Positions 33,773 to 43,610 are shown, numbered from the stretch's first letter. The stretch: 64,000 nucleotides of DNA from Flavobacterium sp. 1355 (GCF_017833415.1 NZ_JAFICC010000005.1:186001-250000), one strand, 5' to 3'. The notes: generated by a model not told the origin, from the letters alone. Made by a program: numbers and translations.

Positions 33773-33910
33773 GTCCACTAATTATATCAGCCATAAAATG
33801 GCGGCAATAGGGCTTTTTTAGTTGGCTTTAGGCAGGTTAGTACGTTTTTTTTAAGCGAATATAACAATAATAATATACTAAATCTTTTAGTTGTGCAGCA
33901 ACAGCTGTGA
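33773..33910 (-). repeat. attC-like block, type B, outside the array
   Basis: CCACTAATTATATCAGCC, ATAAAATGGCGGCAATAGGG, TTTTTAGTTGGCTTTAGGC and AAGCGAATATAACAATAATA follow the type-B order. Confidence 0.5.
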
Positions 33911-34213
33911 ATCAGTTATTTTACTTGTCCAGCTGTTGTTTGCTATACTTGGAATCAGCCAATCCGGTCTTAGGATGATGTAATCCGGTATAAGGAATTT
34001 CCGGCAGCACCTAATTTGAATGTAAAGATATGGGCCCCGGGTCCTGTTTTAGCTGCATAATATAGCGGGGATAGGAGCCTGTCACAGTCTTTGTTACTTT
34101 CGTATGCTAAAGCAAAAGCGCTGTGAAATTTTAAGGGAGCAATACCTCTCAGGGAGCTGTAAAGGATATTAGACGCTGAGAGACTGCGACGTTCCTGCAG
34201 TCGGCCAGATGTC

Positions 34214-34230
34214 CGTTTGTTAAACAAACG
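34214..34230. promoter_or_regulatory. Palindrome upstream of mob genes (possible oriT or operator)
   Basis: CGTTTGTT-A-AACAAACG is a perfect 17-base palindrome 83 bases before the first mob gene, in a 370-base GC-rich leader that also repeats ATCCGG. Relaxase nick regions usually lie here. Confidence 0.35.
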
Positions 34231-34312
34231 AATCCGGCTGCCGGGTGCTCGGAACTCGCGGCAGTGTTTTGTAAAACAGAAAAGGAAAACGGACCACTAA
34301 AGGAAAGGGAAG

Positions 34313-34702
34313 ATGGGAAGGCAAAAAACAAAAAGAACGCGTATCGTCGGGGTGAGGTTCACTGCCGGTGAGTATGCCGCAATGGAGAACAGGTTAAAAG
34401 GGACCGACTGCAGGAAGCTCAGCGAGTATGTCCGTAACATGGTACTCTCAAAGGCCATTGCAGTACAGTACAGGAACGCCTCGCTGGATGAATGCATGCT
34501 GGAAATGATCAGTCTGAGAACCGAGCTCAATGCCCTGGGCCAGAATTTCAACCAGGCAGTGCGGAAACTCCATATGCTGCGCGAGGTACCCGAGTTGCGG
34601 CACTGGATCATAAGCTCGGAAGCGCAGCGGGAAAACCTGCTGGAAAAGACCACCGAGATACGGCAGTGCATCGAAAAAATAGCCGCGGAATGGTTGCGGT
34701 GA
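34313..34702 (+). CDS. Mobilization accessory protein (MobA/MobC-like, ribbon-helix-helix)
   Basis: A 129-residue basic protein. The first 50 residues look like a ribbon-helix-helix DNA-binding domain (IVGVRFTAGEYAAMENRL, LSEYVRNMVLS); the rest is helical (LRTELNALGQNFNQAVRKL). Such proteins bind oriT and help the relaxase. The relaxase gene starts 13 bases before its stop, so the two are translationally coupled. Confidence 0.8.
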   Translation: MGRQKTKRTRIVGVRFTAGEYAAMENRLKGTDCRKLSEYVRNMVLSKAIAVQYRNASLDECMLEMISLRTELNALGQNFNQAVRKLHMLREVPELRHWIISSEAQRENLLEKTTEIRQCIEKIAAEWLR

Positions 34703-35955
34703 TCAGCACCGGGCATTCAGTGCGGCGTATCCTGCTTTACAATGAAAACAAGGTCAGCGAAGGGTGCGCAAGGTGCATCGGGGAAGGGAATTACCCTATG
34801 GAGGCGGGCAGCATGAATTTCAATATGAAACTCAACCGTCTGGTGCGCCAGAACGCGCTCAATGCAAATGTGAAAAGAAACAGCGTGCACATCTCGCTGA
34901 ACTTTCATCCCTGCGAGCACTACCCTGTGGAAAAGCTTATGGCAATCGCCCGCACGTATATGGAAAAGATAGGATTCGGACAGCAGCCGTACCTGGTGTA
35001 CGAGCACCATGATGCCGGGCATCCCCATATCCATTTGGTGAGCGTTAAGGTACGCGCAGACGGCTCGCGGATCGACATGCAGAACATCGGGCGCGGGGAG
35101 TCGGAGAAGGCCCGCAAAGCGATCGAGCAGGAGTTCGGACTGGTCAGGGCGCAGGACAGCAAGGAAGCTTTGCGTCCCGTTCCCCGGCCGGTGACTGCCG
35201 GGCGGGCGGAGTACGGGAAAACGGAATCCAAAAAAGCCATAGCCGGTGTGCTGCGCTTTGTGGTTTATTCGTATGCCTATACCAGCCTGGCGCAGCTCAA
35301 TGCGGTGCTGGGACTCTACAACATCAGGGCGGACAGGGGCAGTGAAAACTCCAGGATTTTCCAGTCCGGGGGACTGGTATACCGTATACTGGACCGCTCG
35401 GGCCGTCCTGTCGGGGTTCCCGTCAAGGCGAGTGATGTGGCCGGGAAACCCACACTTGCCTTTCTGGAGAAAAGATTTGCCGTCCATACGGCGGCACAGC
35501 TGTCTGAAAAAAAGAGAATACGCAATGCCGTGGACCTGGTTTTTATCAAAGGCTGCCCTTCGCCGGCAGGGCTTGTTGTGCAGCTAAAAAAGCAGGGGAT
35601 AGACGTGGTGCTGAGAAAAGGGGATCAGCAGGTCCTTTACGGCATCACCTATGTGGACCATAACAGCCGCTGTGTCTTTAACGGCAGTGAGCTCGGGAAA
35701 AAGTACAGCGCAAAAGGAATCCTGGAACGCTGCGGGGAAACTGCTAACCCGGCACAGCAGACCGTTTTTCACACGGCCTGCCAAAACACGCCGGATCCCG
35801 ATGCCCGGGGAAATACTGCAGCGGTTTTCGGCCCGGGTAGTGCAGGGGTCTGGGAGATGCTTTCCACGCCCCTATGGCAGCCGGATTATCTGCCACGGGA
35901 ACTGAAAGGGAAACGCAGGAAAAAAAGAGGAAAAGGACAGGGAGGAAATCAGTAA
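34690..35955 (+). CDS. Relaxase / mobilization nuclease
   Basis: About 421 residues from the ATG at 34690 (MVAVISTGHSVRRI); the frame is open further upstream but overlaps the whole accessory gene. The histidine-triad motif HHDAGHPHIH (about residues 106-115) and the N-terminal region fit MobA/VirD2-type relaxases of Bacteroidota elements. It nicks oriT and attaches covalently through an N-terminal Tyr. The C-terminal half is of unknown function and ends in a Lys/Arg-rich tail. Confidence 0.85.
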   Translation: MVAVISTGHSVRRILLYNENKVSEGCARCIGEGNYPMEAGSMNFNMKLNRLVRQNALNANVKRNSVHISLNFHPCEHYPVEKLMAIARTYMEKIGFGQQPYLVYEHHDAGHPHIHLVSVKVRADGSRIDMQNIGRGESEKARKAIEQEFGLVRAQDSKEALRPVPRPVTAGRAEYGKTESKKAIAGVLRFVVYSYAYTSLAQLNAVLGLYNIRADRGSENSRIFQSGGLVYRILDRSGRPVGVPVKASDVAGKPTLAFLEKRFAVHTAAQLSEKKRIRNAVDLVFIKGCPSPAGLVVQLKKQGIDVVLRKGDQQVLYGITYVDHNSRCVFNGSELGKKYSAKGILERCGETANPAQQTVFHTACQNTPDPDARGNTAAVFGPGSAGVWEMLSTPLWQPDYLPRELKGKRRKKRGKGQGGNQ

Positions 35956-35975
35956 GGAATTTAAAATTTAAAGGC

Positions 35976-37952
35976 ATGCAGACAGGGGAGAATGAACAGG
36001 CGCTTCACAGGATACTCGATATGACAAGGCTGGTCAGCCTGGTGCTGCTGGGGATCCATTTTTATTATTACACGTACGGGGCCTTTAAGGTTTCGGGGTT
36101 TACCGCAGCGCTGGGCGATAGGATACTGCAGGGGCTGTACGGGACAGGGCTGTTCGGAAATTTTTATATTTCCAAGCTTCTCTCCCTTGGTTTTTTACTA
36201 ATTTCCCTTTTGGGGGCAAAAGGCAGGAAGGATGAAAAAATGCGGTACAAAACCGCTTTGGGGTATCTGGTATCCGGTCTGCTGGTTTATTTTTTAAGCG
36301 GGGCGGCGTGGTCTTTGCAAATGCCTTTCTGCTACCGTGCCGGGATGTACATAATGCTGGCCTGTAGTGGTTTCCTTCTGGTGCTATCCGGGGGTACGCT
36401 GCTCTCGCGCATTATTCGCAGCAGGCTCTCGGCCAAAGATATTTTCAACCGCGAGAACGAGACTTTTCCGCAACAGGAAATGCTGCTGGAGAATGCCTAT
36501 TCGGTCAACCTTCCGGCGCGTTATTATCTTAAGGACAAGGTACGCAAAAGCTGGATCAATATCATCAATCCCTTCCGCGGGCTGCTCGTGCTGGGAACAC
36601 CCGGATCGGGGAAATCCTATTTTGTGATCCGCCATGTCATCACCCAGCATATTGCCAAAGGCTTCAGCATGTTTGTCTATGATTTCAAATACGATGACCT
36701 GTCCAAAATTGTCTACAATACCTTTGAGAAGTACAAGCACGTGTATGCCGTGCCGCCCAAATGTTATTTCATCAATTTCGATACCATCATGCACCGCTGC
36801 AATCCACTGGATCCCCAGGGTATGGAAGACATTACCGACGCCTCGGAATCGGCGCGCACCATCCTGCTGGGACTCAACCGGGAGTGGATCAAACGGCAGG
36901 GGGATTTTTTCGTGGAGTCGCCCATCAACTTCCTCTCGGCCGTAATCTGGTACCTGAGAAGATACAAGGACGGGGAGTTCTGTACCCTGCCGCATGTCAT
37001 TGAACTGATGCAGGCGGACTACGACAGCCTTTTTACCCTGCTGCGCACCGACAAACAGATCGAGGTACTGATCAATCCCTTTATCAATGCCTATCTCCAT
37101 GATGCCATGGAACAGCTCGAAGGGCAGATTGCCTCGGCCAAGATCGCCATGGCCCGCCTGTCCTCCCCACAGCTGTATTATGTGCTGTCGGGCAATGATT
37201 TTACCCTTGATATCAACAATCCCCGGGAGCCCAAGATTGTCTGCATGGGCAATAACCCGCAGAAAATCCAGGTGTACGGGGCGGTTCTGTCGCTGTATGT
37301 GAACCGGCTGGTGAAGCTGGTCAATAAAAAAGGCAAGCTGAAGTCCAGCCTTATCTTTGATGAATTTCCCACGATTTACCTTAACAATATGGACAGCCTG
37401 ATTGCCACGGCCAGGAGCAATAAGGTGGCAACCTGCCTGGGGATCCAGGACTTCAGCCAATTGCGCAAGGATTACGGAAGGGAACAGGCCGAGGTGATCA
37501 TGAACATCACCGGCAATATCATCGCCGGACAGGTTACAGGGGATACGGCCAAACAGCTCTCCGAACGCTTCGGGAAAATTCAGCAGGACCGCGAAAGCCT
37601 GTCCATTAACAGCAGCGACACCTCGGTCAGCCGCTCCAGGCAGCTCGAGGCTGCAGTGCCCCCGTCAAGGATTTCCGCACTGAGTTCGGGGGAATTTGTT
37701 GGGATGGTGGCCGATGATCCCGACTGTCCGGTGGAGCTCAAGACCTTCCACTGCCGGATTGTGAACGACCATCAGACGCTGCAGCGCGAACAGGAAAGTT
37801 ATGTGGACATACCGCCGGTCAGGAAGCTCGACGATGCGATGATACAACGGAACTACCTGCAGATCAAACAGGACGTGCAGGACATCATCCAAAGCGAAAT
37901 GGAACGGCTGCTGGCAGATCCGGCATCGGGTCATCTGGTGATCCGGAAATAG
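35976..37952 (+). CDS. Coupling protein (VirD4/TraG-like ATPase)
   Basis: 658 residues from MQTGENEQALHRILD. Four hydrophobic segments near the N-terminus (about residues 15-35, 58-78, 95-110 and 120-140) are followed by a FtsK/TraG-type ATPase: Walker A GTPGSGKS (about 207-214) and Walker B LIFDEFPT (about 459-466). It recruits the relaxase-DNA complex to a type IV secretion channel. It lies 20 bases after the relaxase gene. An earlier start at 35874 would overlap the relaxase and is unlikely. Confidence 0.85.
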   Translation: MQTGENEQALHRILDMTRLVSLVLLGIHFYYYTYGAFKVSGFTAALGDRILQGLYGTGLFGNFYISKLLSLGFLLISLLGAKGRKDEKMRYKTALGYLVSGLLVYFLSGAAWSLQMPFCYRAGMYIMLACSGFLLVLSGGTLLSRIIRSRLSAKDIFNRENETFPQQEMLLENAYSVNLPARYYLKDKVRKSWINIINPFRGLLVLGTPGSGKSYFVIRHVITQHIAKGFSMFVYDFKYDDLSKIVYNTFEKYKHVYAVPPKCYFINFDTIMHRCNPLDPQGMEDITDASESARTILLGLNREWIKRQGDFFVESPINFLSAVIWYLRRYKDGEFCTLPHVIELMQADYDSLFTLLRTDKQIEVLINPFINAYLHDAMEQLEGQIASAKIAMARLSSPQLYYVLSGNDFTLDINNPREPKIVCMGNNPQKIQVYGAVLSLYVNRLVKLVNKKGKLKSSLIFDEFPTIYLNNMDSLIATARSNKVATCLGIQDFSQLRKDYGREQAEVIMNITGNIIAGQVTGDTAKQLSERFGKIQQDRESLSINSSDTSVSRSRQLEAAVPPSRISALSSGEFVGMVADDPDCPVELKTFHCRIVNDHQTLQREQESYVDIPPVRKLDDAMIQRNYLQIKQDVQDIIQSEMERLLADPASGHLVIRK

Positions 37953-38049
37953 CAGCTTATCGGCTGTTTAAAGCGCTTTGATAATTAGTACGAACAAGCA
38001 GCTGCACGCTTTGTAGGTTCCTGCAGGAAACGGCAACGTATAGTCGGTT

Positions 38050-38057
38050 TAATTTTG
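38050..38057 (+). promoter_or_regulatory. -7 element of the WG-repeat-like gene
   Basis: TAATTTTG fits TAnnTTTG, 93 bases before the chosen ATG at 38151. Confidence 0.35.
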
Positions 38058-38150
38058 TATTTTCACGCGGCCGAATTGTGGTTTCCGGTCTGCAGATCAC
38101 TGATGGAATACCACCATAAGCAGCTTGAAAGTACTAGTAAAACATACAAA

Positions 38151-39143
38151 ATGAAAAAGAAATTAATACTTGTTTTTATTCTGGCGGCCTCTTTCTTACA
38201 GGCACAGGAAGTGAGTGAATCGGATGTTCGAAGAATAGTGGAAAAAGATTTTTCGGCAATTCCGCAAAATCTGCTGGCAAGGCTGGTGCCCTATAACGAC
38301 AAAAATAATCGTGCCGGATTAATGGATGCCCAGACACGCAAAATAGTGGTGAAGGCCAAATATTTTGACCTGGATTTTTTTAAGCCGGAGTTAAAAGGGA
38401 ATTACAACGGTATTTACCTCTTTCAGTACAATCCTGCCACAAAGAAAGCCGATATACATCTCGATAGTGAAAGCCAGCCCGAACAGGATAGCGGGAACAC
38501 ACAGGCAGACAGGAAAAACAAAGCCGCACAGATCAGCGGGTTCAGTCTTACCGAAGATAAAAAAATAAAAAATTACGACATGCAGTATTCCTCCTTTTCA
38601 GAAGAGCCTTTCCTTTTTCAGGGCAGGTATTACGGAATTGCCGTCAGGGAGCAAAAATATGGCATTGTGGGTGAAGACGGAAAACCCTTAACCGGATTTG
38701 ACTTTACTTATGACAGGCTGGAATTCAATAGGTACAGTCCGGCACCGGAATGCTGGTTTAAATTCTTAAAAGAGGATGGTACTTCGGGTTTTATTAACCT
38801 CAACGGGGAGATGAAATTCGTCAACGAATTCAAAACGACTTACAGTCCTAAAACGTCCACCAGTATTTATTGTGCCAATGCCTCCCAGGAATTTGCCTAC
38901 AACGGGTATGAGATACTGTATTCGGATCAGGGGGCAGTAGGGGTGCTGGACCTGGAGCATATGAAATGGATTGTCAAATCCACGGCAGAAAGCGATGTGA
39001 TTGAGATTAATTATGCTTCAGACCGGAAAATTGAAAACATCAAAAAAGACAGCAGAGACCTTAGGCTCTATTTTCTAATGTATGATAAAAAACGGGAGAC
39101 CAAATATTATATGGATCAGAACCTGACCGCATACAGGCTTTAA
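38151..39143 (+). CDS. Secreted WG-repeat-like protein
   Basis: 330 residues from MKKKLILVFI, which gives a clean signal peptide (to about residue 17); the frame opens 32 codons earlier but those lack such features. The mature part has degenerate repeats of the WG type: NRAGLMDAQTRKIVVKAKYF, QKYGIVGEDGKPLTGFDFTY and GTSGFINLNGEMKFVNEF. Role unknown. First cargo gene after mobilization genes. Confidence 0.65.
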   Translation: MKKKLILVFILAASFLQAQEVSESDVRRIVEKDFSAIPQNLLARLVPYNDKNNRAGLMDAQTRKIVVKAKYFDLDFFKPELKGNYNGIYLFQYNPATKKADIHLDSESQPEQDSGNTQADRKNKAAQISGFSLTEDKKIKNYDMQYSSFSEEPFLFQGRYYGIAVREQKYGIVGEDGKPLTGFDFTYDRLEFNRYSPAPECWFKFLKEDGTSGFINLNGEMKFVNEFKTTYSPKTSTSIYCANASQEFAYNGYEILYSDQGAVGVLDLEHMKWIVKSTAESDVIEINYASDRKIENIKKDSRDLRLYFLMYDKKRETKYYMDQNLTAYRL

Positions 39144-39319
39144 GTCAAAGCGATAGTAAGAGGCTGGTTCCGGACTGGTCTTTGGTTACGGCAAATGCAA
39201 TGGGAGTAGTACTGCTTCGATTATCCTTCGGTTTTCAATAAATTAAAAATGAGTATCCGATATACTAACCGCCGTTCGCAGGAGTAAATATAATTATACG
39301 AGCATCTAAAATTTAAACT

Positions 39320-39775
39320 ATGCTACAAGTTAAAATCTTTCTATCTCTTTTTCTTTTAATTACTTTTTATTCCTGTGATAAACTGGATGATCGTGAATTG
39401 CGGGTCAAAAACAATTCTGATAAAACGATATACAGCATCCTCTCTGAAAATGACAGTATGAATCATTCAGGCTTCTATTATGAGTACCAGCAGGGCTTTG
39501 ATGAAAACAAAAAAGGCGATTACGATACACCTTTTATTTTTCAGGAGATCAGAAAGGGCGAAACTGCTGCTAATCACGACAGGCCAAGATATTGGGAGCA
39601 CTATTTCAACAGGCTGGAAGACAGGAAGGCAAGATTGTTTATTATTCAAAAAGACAGCGTGCAAAAATACGGCTGGAAAATGATATTCAAAAAAAATAGT
39701 TACAGTAAAAAATACGGTATTACCATGCAGCAGTTAGACAGCCTGAACCGGACCATCGGGTATGATGGAAAGTAA
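39320..39775 (+). CDS. Unknown lipoprotein
   Basis: A 151-residue protein with a lipoprotein signal (TFYSC|D, Cys at residue 19). The mature domain reads RELRVKNNSDKTIYSILSEN and later RYWEHYFNRLEDRKARLFII. Family not recognised. Cargo of the mobilizable element. Confidence 0.65.
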   Translation: MLQVKIFLSLFLLITFYSCDKLDDRELRVKNNSDKTIYSILSENDSMNHSGFYYEYQQGFDENKKGDYDTPFIFQEIRKGETAANHDRPRYWEHYFNRLEDRKARLFIIQKDSVQKYGWKMIFKKNSYSKKYGITMQQLDSLNRTIGYDGK

Positions 39776-39808
39776 CAAACATGCAAAGGTGAAAAACATC
39801 CGGGCCTT

Positions 39809-39988
39809 TTACTCCAGAACAGCATCACCTAAAAATTCGCAGTCAAAGTCAGGTTCATCAGCATTTCTGTTATACAGGTCCGCCAAATCAATTATTTGGG
39901 TTTCTGTATGTTGGAAATTAGTGTTGGATGTGATAGGGAACGGGTTAACGCAAAGCGTTGGAAAGGCGGCGTGTTGGGATGATTTCAT
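39809..39988 (-). CDS. Possible small protein
   Basis: 59 residues from the ATG at 39988 (MKSSQHAAFPTLCVNP), ending in an acidic tail (DEPDFDCEFLGDAVLE). A -7-like TACTTTTG lies on the minus strand at 40019-40026, 30 bases upstream, which supports a real gene; the open frame otherwise starts at a TTG inside that element. Two Cys. No family recognised; a peptide precursor is conceivable but unproven. Confidence 0.4.
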   Translation of the reverse strand: MKSSQHAAFPTLCVNPFPITSNTNFQHTETQIIDLADLYNRNADEPDFDCEFLGDAVLE

Positions 39989-40258
39989 AATACGGGTTTT
40001 TGAATATTTGTTCTTGTTCAAAAGTAAATCCTGCGGCAGCGTTTTGGATTACAGAATTCTGCGATGGATTTATATAATTTCATTACCACATAAGATGCTG
40101 GTATTGAAGATTTGTAATTTTTTAAAAAATAGAAATAGAGAAGTGAAAGCCGTACGGCATTAATATAGGCGTGACAGTAATAGGGGGTCTGATGCTTAGT
40201 GAGCCACCTGACATGCACAGACAGACTGCGATTTAGAATACTATCGCATGCCAGCTAA

Positions 40259-40285
40259 AACAGCCTTCGGGTTGTTTTTTTTTTT
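40259..40285 (+). terminator. Intrinsic terminator
   Basis: AACAGCC and GGTTGTT form a stem with the loop TTCG, followed by a long T run. No clear plus-strand gene ends just upstream, so it may serve the 39320 transcript or an unrecognised RNA. Confidence 0.6.
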
Positions 40286-40583
40286 GCAAATTGTTGTTCT
40301 GCGATTTGTTGCACGAAAGTACTGAAGCCTTATGGTTTTCGGTGTACTTCTTTGGTTACCAGCCAGTTTTTCATGCATTGATATGTAAAAAAATTCAATA
40401 GCAAAGAGGAAAAAAAAATGATATAACCTGCTCTTTTACTAAAAAATCTGCTGCAGGATATAGCAGAAAATATTCAAAAATGTAAAATTTTTATTTCAAA
40501 ATTAAAAGTATATATTTACCGAATTATCTGACATATACACTGTGTCGGTGCATCTGTTATAAACCTTTAACCAAAACGACATT

Positions 40584-42398
40584 ATGATTAAAAACTTTAC
40601 TTTATTCTTCTTATTTATTGTTTTTCCCTTTTACGGCCAGGTGCTCAATACCGTGGTGGTGACGGCTTCCAAAAAACAGGGTGCCTTTAAGGACTGCAGC
40701 CTGAGCTCGTGCAACTATTTTGAAAGTTTCGGGGATGAAATCTCCTATAGTGACGGTACCGGAGGGCAGTCCGATACCAAAAACGCCCGGTACCTGTTTG
40801 AACACCCGGGGTTTAACAACGACAAAATCAGAAAGATAATCCTGGAGATCAGCATCAGCAAGATCTTCCAAAGTACGGCAGTGGACGCGGGGATGTCCAT
40901 CAAAATGCCCAACAGTTCCTGCAACAGCAGCCTTGCGTGGAGCGGCTTCATAAACCAGCAGACCCTTTACAGCTGCAACCAGAACGGGACTTCCATATTC
41001 CAGAACGGTATTGGGACGGGCAACACCTCGGCAACCACCTTTTTCCTGTCCATCTACGATAAGAACGCCACCGGTTTTATCGGCCAGACCATCAACTATT
41101 TCACCCCGGGAAGCGATTCCTTTACCTTTTCCTTCCACCCTTTGGTGGGCGGGGTTCAGATACACTCCGCAAAGGTGCACATCACCTATGAGGGCACCGC
41201 GCCGGTTCCGGTAGTGCCCGCAACACCAACACTCACCGCTACTGCAGCCGGTGCCTCCGGTGTGTCGTTGACCTGGAATGCCGTAGCCAATGCAACGGGT
41301 TATGAGATACAGACCTGCAGTAACCAGCAAATAGGGATCGTGAGCGGAACCACTTACCTTGTTTCAGGATTAAGCTCCGCAACCAGCTACGGCTATAAAA
41401 TCAGGGCCAGGAACAGCACGGTATCTTCCGCTTTTTCAGCCTGTAAATATGCCACAACGCTGAGTGACTGCAACTCGGCGATCACCAGCGTAACCCCTGA
41501 GGTGTACAGCTACTCTCAGCTTTCGGGTGTGGTGACCTACAAATGGCATCCCGTGACCCAGGCAAATTTCTACAGGGTATACCGATGTGAAACCAATCAG
41601 TTACTGGGCGAAACAACAGCGACCGAATTTATTTTTACTCCTAAGCAATTAAAGCCTGGCGAGTCGTACAGCATCAAAGTTGTGGCGGTGGATTATTGCA
41701 GCGGCGGGGCAACCTACCTGTCAAAAACCTCCGCCTGCAGTTATGTGCACCTTGTGAAGTGTGTCAGTAACGAATTCCCCGAAAATGCCATCTACGCCAC
41801 AGTAGAGGCAGGAAATGTTACCTTAAGATGGCCGCATGTTTATCCGTATGGAAATTACGTATACCAGATATTTAACTGTGCCACGCTCCAGATGATCGGC
41901 AATACGTATGAGACGAGTCTCGCGCTGGGCAACCTGCCCGTTGGTACAACCTCCTATATGATACGGACAAAAGGCTGTGAAGCCAGTCCGGTGTCGCCGC
42001 TGAGCAGCTGTTATGAAGTCGTTATAGGCAGCGGGGTAAATAAAGAGGCAACGGCAAATCTTTTACATAAGCAAGAGCTCCTGAATGGCATCGTGGCTGA
42101 CGATAGTCAGTCTTTTAATGATTCGTTATCCATCGACGAATCGGGCTCCAGGGAAAACGGGGCAGGCCTTTTGGTCTATCCTAATCCGTCTGAGGATAAT
42201 ATAACCGTTACCATACCAAAAGAATTTCTTGGAGGGCAATTGGCCCTTTATGATCTGTACAATAAAATGATATGGAAAAACGATAACATCAGGGCAGCCG
42301 CTGAAACCATAGAGGTGAAACAGCTGCCGGCCGGTATCTATTTTTTAAGTGTCCGCATACAGGGCAGGACCCTAATGGCCAGGGTGGTGAGAAAATAA
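40584..42398 (+). CDS. T9SS-exported surface protein with FN3 domains
   Basis: A 604-residue protein: signal peptide (to about residue 19), an N-terminal region of about 190 residues, at least one clear fibronectin type III domain (about 208-290, VSLTWNAVANATGYEIQTCS, GLSSATSYGYKIRARN), two more FN3-like segments, and a C-terminal type A sorting domain (LLVYPNPSEDNITVTIP ... LPAGIYFLSVRIQGRTL). It would be exported by the type IX system to the surface. Base composition is much richer in GC than the flanking chromosome. Cargo of the mobilizable element. Confidence 0.85.
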   Translation: MIKNFTLFFLFIVFPFYGQVLNTVVVTASKKQGAFKDCSLSSCNYFESFGDEISYSDGTGGQSDTKNARYLFEHPGFNNDKIRKIILEISISKIFQSTAVDAGMSIKMPNSSCNSSLAWSGFINQQTLYSCNQNGTSIFQNGIGTGNTSATTFFLSIYDKNATGFIGQTINYFTPGSDSFTFSFHPLVGGVQIHSAKVHITYEGTAPVPVVPATPTLTATAAGASGVSLTWNAVANATGYEIQTCSNQQIGIVSGTTYLVSGLSSATSYGYKIRARNSTVSSAFSACKYATTLSDCNSAITSVTPEVYSYSQLSGVVTYKWHPVTQANFYRVYRCETNQLLGETTATEFIFTPKQLKPGESYSIKVVAVDYCSGGATYLSKTSACSYVHLVKCVSNEFPENAIYATVEAGNVTLRWPHVYPYGNYVYQIFNCATLQMIGNTYETSLALGNLPVGTTSYMIRTKGCEASPVSPLSSCYEVVIGSGVNKEATANLLHKQELLNGIVADDSQSFNDSLSIDESGSRENGAGLLVYPNPSEDNITVTIPKEFLGGQLALYDLYNKMIWKNDNIRAAAETIEVKQLPAGIYFLSVRIQGRTLMARVVRK

Positions 42399-42455
42399 GA
42401 TGTTATAAGTGATGTATTGTTTGCCTGAAAGGGCATAACGTATAAAGCTATAAGG

Positions 42456-42490
42456 AAACTGCGCGGATTTTAGGATCTGCGCAGTTTTTT
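42456..42490 (+). terminator. Terminator of the T9SS protein gene
   Basis: AAACTGCGC and GCGCAGTTT form a 9-bp stem with a 14-base loop, followed by T. Confidence 0.75.
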
Positions 42491-42702
42491 GTTTTTAGGA
42501 TGGAGTGAATAAGGAAGTATTCTTTCTTTTAATGATCTTTTTTTTATTTTAAAAGCCCGTTGCTATGTTTTTTTATTTCGGGTTGGGGTGGAAGGTAGTA
42601 CAGGTATGGTATTTAAACATTAATTCGAAAACATCTATTATAATTATAGTAAGTATACCCACTTTACACTAGATTTTGTTTCTAGTTTTTTGCGGGCTAT
42701 TA

Positions 42703-42978
42703 TTACAGAAGCCGTGCTATTTGTGCAGGGTTTAATTGTTTTATTTTCTTAACAAGAATTAAATTCCTTTGTGGAGTTTTAATTTGAAGTACTTTTACTC
42801 TATTCAGGTTCAATTCAATAATTTCTTGTACAAACTCTATCATTTCAGTCACATTTATCGGAAAATAGCTATCTAGTATCTCTGCTATATTTTTTGGTAG
42901 ATCATTTACATAAAAATTTTGAGTGTCTTCCATATTATTTTCAAACTGTCTGTAGGTAAGTGCTTTTATATGTATCAT
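42703..42978 (-). CDS. Unknown small protein
   Basis: A 91-residue soluble protein with MIEFVQEIIELNLNRVKVLQ and a Lys-rich end KKIKQLNPAQIARLL. Not recognised. AT-rich, unlike the mob genes. It follows the membrane/cytosolic gene pair in the same direction. Confidence 0.55.
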   Translation of the reverse strand: MIHIKALTYRQFENNMEDTQNFYVNDLPKNIAEILDSYFPINVTEMIEFVQEIIELNLNRVKVLQIKTPQRNLILVKKIKQLNPAQIARLL

Positions 42979-43112
42979 AATTGTTCATTTTAAAGTTCTT
43001 TCAAATTTAAGTAGAAAAATGCTTGCTTTTAGAACTGTCGTTGACTTTGTAAAGTATAAGTAATAAAAAAGCTCCCGATTAAAGGAACTTTCATTTTTAT
43101 ATTTCTAATTAC

Positions 43113-43610
43113 TTAGTTTTTAATTACAAAATCTGAGATTGTAAACGATGTTCGAACTAAATCAATTAAGGCAAGGATTGATAGAAAAAATACAGTTAAC
43201 ATCAGAGCATTTGTTACGTCTAATATCTCAATATTAAATCTGCAAAGATCAATATTCATAATCGGTTTGTTCAAGACTGCCGCTAATACAACAAATACTA
43301 ATGCATATATAAGAAAAATAATATTTTCTTTGATTTCGATGTGTAATAGAGGTAATAAATCTAACTTTTCATCTCTTATAGAAATGTCTTGTGCATGTTT
43401 AGTTTTTATGATCTTTTTCATATTTTCAAACATAGAAGTTAGGTAAGTATATAAAGTAAGTGCAAATCCAATAAATACTCCCAAAAATGTAAACAAAAAA
43501 TTTGTTTCGATAAAGTAATGATATGAAACAACATCACTTAAGACTATGTAATAGCTAAGCGATAAAGTAATCAATATTATAAAGATCAATTTAAATGTTT
43601 TCATCGTCAT
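43113..43610 (-). CDS. Unknown four-helix membrane protein (pair partner)
   Basis: A 165-residue protein with four membrane helices (about residues 7-24, 33-55, 91-112 and 134-155) and a central cytosolic loop. Its start overlaps the end of the upstream gene by 20 bases, so the two are surely co-translated. A membrane protein made together with a cytosolic protein in mobile DNA is the usual build of two-gene phage-defence systems, in which the membrane part is the toxic effector; that reading is inference. Confidence 0.65.
   Translation of the reverse strand: MTMKTFKLIFIILITLSLSYYIVLSDVVSYHYFIETNFLFTFLGVFIGFALTLYTYLTSMFENMKKIIKTKHAQDISIRDEKLDLLPLLHIEIKENIIFLIYALVFVVLAAVLNKPIMNIDLCRFNIEILDVTNALMLTVFFLSILALIDLVRTSFTISDFVIKN

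Noticed and set aside
34717..35487. Minus-strand frame of 256 codons inside the relaxase gene
   Set aside because: Antisense shadow of a clear relaxase with the histidine triad.
36384..37460. Long minus-strand frame of 358 codons inside the coupling protein gene
   Set aside because: It is a shadow caused by high GC and codon bias; the plus-strand frame has Walker motifs and membrane helices, the minus-strand product has no family features.
40611..41330. Minus-strand frame of 239 codons inside the T9SS protein gene
   Set aside because: Shadow of a GC-rich gene; the plus strand has FN3 and sorting domains.
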